6,129 bases of DNA from an uncultured Roseburia sp. (lineage in GTDB: Bacteria > Bacillota > Clostridia > Lachnospirales > Lachnospiraceae): positions 1 through 6,129 of the forward strand of contig CAMSEJ010000156.1 of the NCBI GenBank assembly GCA_947057405.1, read 5' to 3'. The first letter of the stretch is position 1; each line of letters opens with the position of its first letter. Position numbers and translations under genes: made by a program. Below the pieces are notes generated by a model. It did not search any database and had not been told where the DNA came from. It was given only the letters and a program-made list of their open reading frames with translations. Positions 1 to 5,253 of this stretch are shown in pieces.

Positions 1-25
1 GTTCAGACGTGTGCTCTTCCGATCT
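1..25 (+). other. Illumina adapter remnant (not genomic)
   Basis: The first 25 bases match the 3' part of the standard Illumina TruSeq read-2 adapter, including its hallmark end GTGCTCTTCCGATCT. Genomic sequence starts at base 26. In translation the adapter gives the contaminant peptide MCSSDL on the + strand and the ending IGRAHV on the - strand, both familiar from contaminated protein databases. Any protein start called inside this stretch is an artefact, and the contig end here is a library artefact rather than a biological boundary. Confidence 0.97.
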
Positions 26-191
26 TAAGCAGTATTTTATCAAAGGCCATGTGCTGGCGTCTGAGGAAGCGGAGAACCGCTGGGGGAAGATAGAGACGCG
101 TGTGCAGTTTATTTTCCACGACAACCGGATGCAGGAGGAAATTATCCGTTATATTTTCGAGGAAGAAAGGAAAATCCGGAAAAAAGGCTGA
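26..191 (+). CDS. PilZ-domain protein (YcgR-like), 3' fragment only
   Basis: This is the last 55 codons of a gene whose 5' part is cut off by the adapter; the first whole genomic codon is AAG at 27-29 and the stop is TGA at 189-191. The ending reads VQFIFHDNRMQEEIIRYIFE followed by a basic tail ERKIRKKG. That pattern (a V/I-x-F-I strand, then a helix IIRYIFE-x-x-R with a basic end) is typical of the C-terminus of PilZ domains in YcgR-type flagellar brake proteins. Such proteins bind cyclic-di-GMP and slow or regulate the flagellar motor. The RxxxR and (D/N)xSxxG ligand-binding motifs would lie upstream and cannot be checked. Its place directly before cheC in a flagellar operon agrees with the call. 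The true start and length are unknown. Confidence 0.68.
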
Positions 192-194
192 TCG

Positions 195-209
195 GGAATG
201 ATACATTCC
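195..209 (+). repeat. Small inverted repeat in the cheC leader
   Basis: GGAATG at 195-200 and CATTCC at 204-209 are perfect inverted repeats around a 3-base loop (ATA). The hairpin lies between the PilZ stop codon and the cheC ribosome binding site at 216-220. It has no T-run after it, so it is not an intrinsic terminator. It could affect cheC translation or mRNA processing, but no such role is shown by the sequence. Confidence 0.4.
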
Positions 210-225
210 GGATATGGAGGTTAAA

Positions 226-846
226 ATGGGTAAATTTACATTGGAAGAAGTCAACACGATGTATGTTGACGTATTAAGGGAAATTGGGAATATCGGGGCG
301 GGCAACGCGACTACGGCGATTGCGTCGATGCTTGGGATCCGCCTGGATATGAGCGTGCCGAAGGTAGCGCTCCTTGAAGTTTCGCAGTTAGGCTCTGCCA
401 TCTGCCGGGAGGATGAGACGATTGTCGGTATTTTTCTGGAGGTCCAGTCCGATATCGAAGGCAGCATGATGTTTTTGCTGAAAATGGATTCCGCGCAGTT
501 TCTGGTCAATAAGCTGATGGGGCGGGACGGGGATTTTAAGACGGAATTTGACGAAATGGATTTGTCGGCATTAAAAGAGATCGGCAACATTATTGCGGCG
601 TCTTACCTCAATGCATTATCGAGTCTGACGAACCTGGTGATTACGCCGTCTATTCCCTATATTGCGGTAGACATGGCGGCATCCATATTAAGTGTTCCGG
701 CGATCGAGTTCGGGCAGTTTGGAGATCATGCCCTTTTGATTCAGACCGAATTTGGAGATGATGTTATGATCAACGGTTATTTTATCCTGATGCCCGAAGA
801 GGATTCGTATGATAAAATATTAACAGCACTTGGATTGTCACTATAA
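226..846 (+). CDS. cheC: CheC, CheY-P phosphatase
   Basis: 206 residues, close to B. subtilis CheC (about 209). CheC dephosphorylates CheY-P, and CheD binding stimulates it; it acts in the cytoplasm in chemotaxis adaptation. The protein has the two pseudo-symmetric halves of the CheC/CheX/FliY family. Each half carries the phosphatase signature: LREIGNIGAGNATTA (Glu19, Asn22) near the N-terminus and LKEIGNIIAASYLNAL (Glu118, Asn121) in the middle. All four catalytic residues are present, so both active sites should work. It has no FliN-like C-terminal extension, which separates it from FliY. An in-frame ATG at 214 is rejected as start because it overlaps the ribosome binding site GGAGG (216-220), which is spaced 5 bases from ATG 226. 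The gene starts 34 bases after the PilZ stop and ends 10 bases before cheD, consistent with one operon. Confidence 0.95.
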   Translation: MGKFTLEEVNTMYVDVLREIGNIGAGNATTAIASMLGIRLDMSVPKVALLEVSQLGSAICREDETIVGIFLEVQSDIEGSMMFLLKMDSAQFLVNKLMGRDGDFKTEFDEMDLSALKEIGNIIAASYLNALSSLTNLVITPSIPYIAVDMAASILSVPAIEFGQFGDHALLIQTEFGDDVMINGYFILMPEEDSYDKILTALGLSL

Positions 847-856
847 GGAGAGGAAA

Positions 857-1342
857 ATGAGCAAAGTTATAAAAGTAGGTATGGCGGATCTGAATATTTG
901 TAAGTCACCTGATATTATAACGACACTGGGACTTGGTTCCTGCATAGGCCTGACTTTATATGATCCGGTTACAAAGGTTGGCGGCATGGTGCATTATATG
1001 CTGCCAGACAGCACACAGATGCGCAACAACAGCAATATCGCAAAATTTGCGGACACGGGGATTGACGAACTGTTAAAACAGGTACTGCGCGCGGGAGCGA
1101 ACAGGACGCGCCTGGTGGCGAAAATCGCCGGCGGGGCAAAGATGTTCTCCGTCAGCGGCAGTTCCAATATCAGCAACATCGGCGAGCGCAACGCGCTTGC
1201 GGCAAAAGCCAAATTAAAACAGCTCCGGATACGGCTGATTGCGGAGGATACGGGGTTAAATTACGGGCGCACGGTAGAGTTGCATTGTGAAACAGGGGAT
1301 TTTTATATTAAGGCAATCGGCAAACCGGTGAAAAAAATATAA
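857..1342 (+). CDS. cheD: CheD, chemoreceptor glutamine deamidase
   Basis: 161 residues, full length for the family. CheD deamidates specific glutamines in methyl-accepting chemotaxis proteins and, in Bacillus-type systems, also binds and stimulates CheC. The signature TLGLGSCIGLTLYDP followed by VGGMVHYMLP is present. It carries the catalytic Thr23, Cys29 and His46, with the same spacing (6 and 17) as in the characterised Thermotoga enzyme. The glycine-rich KIAGGAKMF segment and the late EDTGLNYGRTVE segment are also typical. The start is ATG 857, with AAGGAGAGG at 845-853 as the ribosome binding site; that site overlaps the cheC stop, so the two genes are probably translationally coupled. 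Having both genes adjacent and intact supports a working CheC-CheD-CheY adaptation loop. Confidence 0.95.
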   Translation: MSKVIKVGMADLNICKSPDIITTLGLGSCIGLTLYDPVTKVGGMVHYMLPDSTQMRNNSNIAKFADTGIDELLKQVLRAGANRTRLVAKIAGGAKMFSVSGSSNISNIGERNALAAKAKLKQLRIRLIAEDTGLNYGRTVELHCETGDFYIKAIGKPVKKI

Positions 1343-1368
1343 AACCTCTGCCAATGGAGGGAACAGGG

Positions 1369-1650
1369 ATGAATACAAAATCAATACCGGCGTGCCTGGC
1401 ACTGCTGGCCGGGTTTGTGACATGTGTGATATCGTTTGTGCAGCATGTGGATACCGTAGTATTTGCAAAGAGGTTTGTCATTGTATGTATCATCTTTTTT
1501 GTAATCGGTACTGTAGCAAGTGTCATTATTAACATGAATTTTAAAGATATGGAAGAAGAAGCCGCATCGGAAGGCGAAGCGGGATCTATGGAAGAACAGG
1601 AAGAAGAGATCCGGGATACCGGCGATACCATTGAAGAAGAGGCAGAGTAA
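1369..1650 (+). CDS. Small two-helix membrane protein with acidic tail, unknown function
   Basis: 93 residues. Residues 5-25 and 36-57 are hydrophobic and long enough to cross the membrane. They are separated by a short polar loop containing AKR at 33-35. The rest (60-93) is extremely acidic: 17 of 34 residues are Glu or Asp and only one is basic. I recognise no named domain. The start is set at ATG 1369 because GGAGG at 1356-1360 sits 8 bases upstream; an in-frame ATG at 1354 overlaps that site. It lies between cheD and the sigma factor with gaps of 26 and 27 bases, so it is co-transcribed with motility genes. The topology is not settled by charge alone. The position suggests a flagellar or chemotaxis accessory role, but this is guilt by association only. 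Confidence 0.8.
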   Translation: MNTKSIPACLALLAGFVTCVISFVQHVDTVVFAKRFVIVCIIFFVIGTVASVIINMNFKDMEEEAASEGEAGSMEEQEEEIRDTGDTIEEEAE

Positions 1651-1677
1651 TACGGCATTTTGTAATGGGGGCTTGAA

Positions 1678-2442
1678 ATGAAGACAACGGAACGGGAAAA
1701 GCTATGGGAAACCTATCAGAAAAATCCGTCGCCGGAAATACGTGAGCAGATTATTTTGGAATATGCGCCGTTGGTTAAAATTGTAGCGGGAAGGCTCAGC
1801 ATGTACTTAGGCTACAATGTAGAATATGACGATCTGGTAGGATATGGGATATTCGGGCTGATTGACGCAATTGATAAATTTAATGCCCAGAAGGACGTAA
1901 AATTTGAAACGTATGCAAGTCTTCGTATCCGCGGTTCTATTCTGGATCAGATCCGCAAGATGGACTGGATTCCAAGGACCGTGAGGCAGAAACAGAAGAA
2001 GCTGGATGAAGCAATCAAACGGATTGAAATGAAAACCGGCAAAAATGCCACGGACGAGGAGCTTGCGGCAGAGATCGGGATTACGGACGATGAACTTTTG
2101 ATCTGGCAGTCCCAGCTTAAAATCACGAATGTCGTTTCGCTGAATGAATTTGTGGAACAGGGAAGCGAGCCGGTCATGGACGCCAAGGGGAACTCCCATT
2201 TCATCCAGCCGGAAGATAAAATAGAAGAAAACGAACTGAAAGAAGTCTTGAAAGATACACTTGAAACGCTGACGGAAAAAGAGCGAAAGGTCATTGAATT
2301 TTACTATTATGAAGAGCTGACGCTCAAAGAAATCAGTAAGATCCTCGGCGTTTCCGAATCAAGGATATCACAGCTCCATACGAAGGCATTGGCTAAAATG
2401 CGAAAACGCATGGGGGATTATATGAATATAGTAACGGATTGA
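1678..2442 (+). CDS. fliA: Flagellar RNA polymerase sigma factor SigD/FliA (sigma-28)
   Basis: 254 residues, the normal size for sigma-28 (sigD in B. subtilis, fliA elsewhere). It directs RNA polymerase to late flagellar promoters for flagellin, motor and chemoreceptor genes, and is normally held off by the anti-sigma factor FlgM, which is not in this window. Region 2 spans about residues 20-98 and includes EYDDLVGYGIFGLIDAIDKF and KFETYASLRIRGSILDQIRK, followed by the sigma-28 motif MDWIPRTVRQ. Region 3 is about 101-160 (TGKNATDEELAAEIGI). Region 4 is about 188-243, with the -35-binding helix-turn-helix LTLKEISKILGVSESRISQL. The ATG at 1678 has a G-rich ribosome binding site (1667-1671) 6 bases upstream. 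Its position after cheD matches the B. subtilis fla/che operon order cheC-cheD-sigD. No sigma-28 promoter could be recognised in front of it, so it is probably transcribed from far upstream. Confidence 0.96.
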   Translation: MKTTEREKLWETYQKNPSPEIREQIILEYAPLVKIVAGRLSMYLGYNVEYDDLVGYGIFGLIDAIDKFNAQKDVKFETYASLRIRGSILDQIRKMDWIPRTVRQKQKKLDEAIKRIEMKTGKNATDEELAAEIGITDDELLIWQSQLKITNVVSLNEFVEQGSEPVMDAKGNSHFIQPEDKIEENELKEVLKDTLETLTEKERKVIEFYYYEELTLKEISKILGVSESRISQLHTKALAKMRKRMGDYMNIVTD

Positions 2443-2471
2443 CAGCAACGGAACAGAGAGGGGGTTTGCAT

Positions 2472-4070
2472 ATGGAAAACAGGAACAGTTATTTTAAACC
2501 CGTGATAGAAGGAGAAAAATTACTTTTGGATTTCTTTCCGGCGGAAGAGGGCGGCAAGTCGCTTGACGTCAAAGAAGTGGTTTCCTACCTGACCAGCGAA
2601 GGGTACCATGAGTATGATACAAGAGCGCTTGCCGAGGCCGTTTCTTCCTCCGTGCCGGAGCAGGTGTATGTCTGCCGGGCAAAGACAAATGTCATTCATG
2701 AAAAGGTGCTTATTAACCTGTCGCTGGATGCCATGCTTGTCCGCTGTGTATTTTATCCTGCGTCTCCGGGCGGCAGGGCAATTACAAAAGAAGACATTAT
2801 GGATGCTCTGGTGAATAAAAAGGTGGTTTACGGGATTGACGAGAATATCATCGGCAGGCTGCTTTCTTACCGGGAGTACTGCACCGAATACCTGATTGGG
2901 AAAGGAACGCCGCCGGCGCTGGGCAGAGATGCCAAAATCGAATATTATTTCTCAACCAGCAAAAGCTTAAAGCCCAAGCACAACGACGACGGTTCGGTCA
3001 ATTACCACGACTTGAATGTTATCAGCAAGGTAGAAGCGAATCAGCTTATTGCCAAGCTGATCCCCGCCGTACCGGGCAAGGCGGGCCGCGACGTGATGGG
3101 CTGCGAGTTAAAGCCGAGGTATGTCAAGGATCTCAAATTATCGTATGCCAATAATATCCGTGCGTCGGAAGACGGAACCGAGCTTTATTCCGAGGTGACC
3201 GGACATGCGTCCCTGGTGCAGGGCAAGGTTTTTGTATCAAGCGTATATGAAGTGCCGGCCGATGTGGATAATTCCGTCGGCGATATCAATTATCCGGGCA
3301 ATGTATCGGTCAAAGGAAATGTAAAAAGCGGTTTTGTCATTTATGCCGACGGGGATATTATGGTGGAAGGCGTTGTAGAGGGTGCAAAGCTTTATGCCGG
3401 CGGCCAGATCATCGTGCAGCACGGTATCCACGGCATGGGCAAGGGCGTACTTTCCGCAAAGGGCAATGTCATTACCAAGTTTATTGAAGGGGCGACGGTG
3501 AAATCCGGCGGGTATGTGGAAACGGAATCCATTATCCAAAGCAGGGTTTCCGCAAATACGGAGGTCAATGTCAGCGGAGGCAAGGGCTTTATCCGGGGAG
3601 GCCATGTGCGGGCAGGAAATAAGGTTTCGGCGCGTATTATCGGGTCTGAAATGGGTACGGCGACGAGTGTGGAAGTCGGCATTGAACCGGAGAAATTAGA
3701 GCATTACCAGAAGCTTCAGGAGGAAGCAAAGGACATTGCCAAAAAGATTGATCAGATTCGCCCGATTCTGCTCAATTTCAGCGAAAAATTAAAAGCGGGG
3801 GTTAAGCTTCCGCCGGATAAGACGCATTTTATGAAGACGCAGGTTATTGCGCTGAAAACCCTGCAGGGGCAGCTTGCGCCGATTAATGAGGAGATCAATT
3901 CCCTGCGTATGAATTTTGTAAGCGCAGTTCGGGCAAAAATAGAAGTACAGAGCGTCATTTATCCCGGTGTGAATATCAAGATTTCGGAGCTGTCCATGAC
4001 GACGAAATCTGACCGCAAATTCTGTCAGTTTTACAAGGCAGACGGGGAAATCAAAGTAGCAAACCTGTAG
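2472..4070 (+). CDS. fapA: FapA family (DUF342) flagellar assembly protein A
   Basis: 532 residues, usual for the family. Residues about 10-140 are the mixed N-terminal part. Residues 143-215 carry family hallmarks: GKGTPPALGRDAKIEYYF, then LIPAVPGKAGRDVMG. Residues about 260-402 are rich in V-x-G-x-V/I repeats such as VSVKGNVKSGFVIYADGDI, expected to form a stacked beta-helix like polymer-forming cytoskeletal proteins; this ends in IIGSEMGTATSVEVG. A long helix or coiled coil follows (about 405-495), then a short beta end. In Vibrio, FapA promotes flagellation and is controlled by the sugar phosphotransferase protein EIIA-Glc; the role in Firmicutes is less defined. The start is ATG 2472, 7 bases after GGGG at 2461-2464; an upstream in-frame TTG at 2439 overlaps the sigma factor stop and has no ribosome binding site. 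The protein looks soluble, with no signal peptide or membrane segment. Confidence 0.92.
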   Translation: MENRNSYFKPVIEGEKLLLDFFPAEEGGKSLDVKEVVSYLTSEGYHEYDTRALAEAVSSSVPEQVYVCRAKTNVIHEKVLINLSLDAMLVRCVFYPASPGGRAITKEDIMDALVNKKVVYGIDENIIGRLLSYREYCTEYLIGKGTPPALGRDAKIEYYFSTSKSLKPKHNDDGSVNYHDLNVISKVEANQLIAKLIPAVPGKAGRDVMGCELKPRYVKDLKLSYANNIRASEDGTELYSEVTGHASLVQGKVFVSSVYEVPADVDNSVGDINYPGNVSVKGNVKSGFVIYADGDIMVEGVVEGAKLYAGGQIIVQHGIHGMGKGVLSAKGNVITKFIEGATVKSGGYVETESIIQSRVSANTEVNVSGGKGFIRGGHVRAGNKVSARIIGSEMGTATSVEVGIEPEKLEHYQKLQEEAKDIAKKIDQIRPILLNFSEKLKAGVKLPPDKTHFMKTQVIALKTLQGQLAPINEEINSLRMNFVSAVRAKIEVQSVIYPGVNIKISELSMTTKSDRKFCQFYKADGEIKVANL

Positions 4071-4220
4071 CGCACCGACAGCAGAAAGCGGTTCGGCGAT
4101 CCGCGGGCAGCGCCTGTTTTTATGCGGTGGCCCGGGATTGTCGCAGGCCGTACATGGCAGAACAGAGCGTTCCCATACGCTTCTGGCGGTACGCCGTTTC
4201 GATGATGTGAGGTGGTAAAA
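4071..4220 (+). other. Structured 150-base spacer between fapA and the 107-residue gene
   Basis: This is the longest gap inside the operon; other gaps are 10-35 bases. It holds a hairpin AGCGT (4166-4170) / ACGCT (4177-4181) with loop TCCCAT, enclosed by CGTAC (4149-4153) / GTACG (4189-4193), and a competing short hairpin GGCG-GTA-CGCC at 4185-4195. Nearer fapA, GGCG (4095-4098) can pair with CGCC (4111-4114), with TG and five T's following, which resembles a weak terminator, but the 12-base loop and short stem make this doubtful. The only coding signal is the ribosome binding site of the next gene, GAGGTGG at 4209-4215. The fapA frame stays open for 44 codons after its stop, but without a start or ribosome binding site. 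No promoter is recognisable. Confidence 0.5.
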
Positions 4221-4544
4221 ATGGCAGTTGGACCGGTGACATTAAACGGGATGATCCCCCGGACACAGGACGTGGGCGTGATCAAGCAGCATGAAGACAG
4301 CAAGCCTATGATAGACCAGCAGAATATTCAATCGCAGATTAAGACGCAGGAACACAGGCAGCTTAAACAGGTGAATCACGCGGATGACACCGAGGATCAT
4401 GAAAAGCGTTACGACGCGAAAGAAAAGGGCAGCAATGAGTACAGCGGGCAGCGGCAGAAGAAGAAAAGGCCAAAGGAACAGGAGCCGGAGAACAGCCGCA
4501 CCAGCTACAGCTTACAGGGCGGCCGTTTCGATATGAAAATTTAG
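4221..4544 (+). CDS. Small charged soluble protein of unknown function in flagellar operon
   Basis: 107 residues, with no membrane segment, signal peptide or cysteine. The first part (1-20, MAVGPVTLNGMIPRTQDVGV) contains the only hydrophobic stretch. Residues about 21-55 are Gln-rich and likely helical. Residues about 55-92 are dominated by Lys, Glu, Asp and Arg and are probably disordered. The end GGRFDMKI looks like a short ordered motif. I do not recognise a named family. From memory, short proteins of this layout (N-terminal motif, charged middle, F-D-x-K-I-like end) sit in flagellar operons of other Clostridia, but this needs a search. The start is ATG 4221, 5 bases after GAGGTGG (4209-4215); a GTG at 4212 overlaps that site. 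The next gene starts 13 bases downstream. A flagellar chaperone, export substrate or scaffold role is possible but unproven. Confidence 0.75.
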   Translation: MAVGPVTLNGMIPRTQDVGVIKQHEDSKPMIDQQNIQSQIKTQEHRQLKQVNHADDTEDHEKRYDAKEKGSNEYSGQRQKKKRPKEQEPENSRTSYSLQGGRFDMKI

Positions 4545-4557
4545 AGGAGAAACAGAC

Positions 4558-5253
4558 ATGGCAGGAATAGAGATTCTGTTACTGGTAATCGGTGTTGTAT
4601 TTTATGTTGCCAGTTTTTTTATCACGGAAAAATTAGGTCCCGGAGAGCTGGATAAAATCGGGGAATTAAGCAACGACGAAATCCAGAAGGTTATGGAACG
4701 GGAGCTTGAGAAATCCACCTCGGAAATCGAAGGCAAGGTAAGCCAGGAGGTCGAAGAGGCGCTGTTAAAATCCGAGCGCTCAATGGAAAAAGAGTGCAAT
4801 GAGAAAATCATGGCGATCAGTGAATTTTCGGATACCGTCTTAGAGACAATGAATAAGACGCACAACGAAATCATGTTTCTTTACAGTATGTTAAACGACA
4901 AGCATACGGAGCTGACCAGGCTGTCCGGCGAATTGCAGGAGCTGGCAAAGGATCTTGAAAAGAAGGATGAAAAAATTACAACCCATCTGGCGCAGAATAT
5001 GCCCGTAAACGAGATGAGGGCAGAGCCCCTGCCGCAGATAGAAGAGCCGCCTGTGTTCCAGCCAGGTATTGAAGCCGCGGAGTATTTGTCAGGCGATGAC
5101 TTTGTGGAAACAGAGGATGTAAACCACAATGATGCGATATTGGCGCTGCATAAGCAGGGAAAATCAAGCATTGACATTGCAAGGGAGCTGACGCTTGGAT
5201 TGGGCGAGGTGCAGTTGGTAATCGGGTTGTATGAAGGGAAACGGAAGCAGTGA
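4558..5253 (+). CDS. Membrane-anchored coiled-coil protein, DUF6115/SwrB-like
   Basis: 231 residues. Residues 4-22 (IEILLLVIGVVFYVASFFI) form one membrane helix with a very short outside end, so the rest should be cytoplasmic. Residues about 30-145 are Glu/Lys-rich with heptad-like hydrophobic spacing and should form a long coiled coil. A Pro-rich linker follows (about 149-170). The last 40 residues, from NDAILALHKQGKSSIDIARE onward, look like a small helix-turn-helix (LALHKQG-x4-DIAREL-x3-GLGEVQLVI). This layout matches DUF6115 proteins and B. subtilis SwrB, which follows sigD at the end of the fla/che operon and activates flagellar type III export. Orthology to SwrB is inferred from architecture and position, not alignment. 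GAGGAGA at 4544-4550 is the ribosome binding site for ATG 4558. The stop overlaps the start of the next gene by four bases (GTGA). Confidence 0.72.
   Translation: MAGIEILLLVIGVVFYVASFFITEKLGPGELDKIGELSNDEIQKVMERELEKSTSEIEGKVSQEVEEALLKSERSMEKECNEKIMAISEFSDTVLETMNKTHNEIMFLYSMLNDKHTELTRLSGELQELAKDLEKKDEKITTHLAQNMPVNEMRAEPLPQIEEPPVFQPGIEAAEYLSGDDFVETEDVNHNDAILALHKQGKSSIDIARELTLGLGEVQLVIGLYEGKRKQ

Noticed and set aside
214..225. Upstream ATG for cheC
   Set aside because: It overlaps GGAGG at 216-220; the ATG at 226 has correct spacing and gives the family N-terminus.
3..590. Long - strand open frame across the PilZ fragment and cheC
   Set aside because: It is antisense to well-recognised PilZ and cheC coding sequence, shows no domain, and its end is adapter-derived (IGRAHV).
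2439..2471. TTG start for fapA overlapping the sigma factor stop
   Set aside because: It has no ribosome binding site; ATG 2472 has a G-rich site 7 bases upstream.
3850..3890. Sigma-28-like promoter, with GAAA and GCGCCGATTA inside fapA
   Set aside because: The spacing between the two elements is about 20 bases instead of about 15, and it lies inside coding sequence.
4071..4205. Read-through extension of fapA (44 open codons after the stop)
   Set aside because: The FapA family end is complete before the stop, and the extension has Arg/Pro/Trp-rich noncoding-like composition with no start or ribosome binding site.
4031..4303. - strand frame covering the spacer after fapA
   Set aside because: It overlaps both flanking genes antisense, has no ribosome binding site and no recognisable domain.
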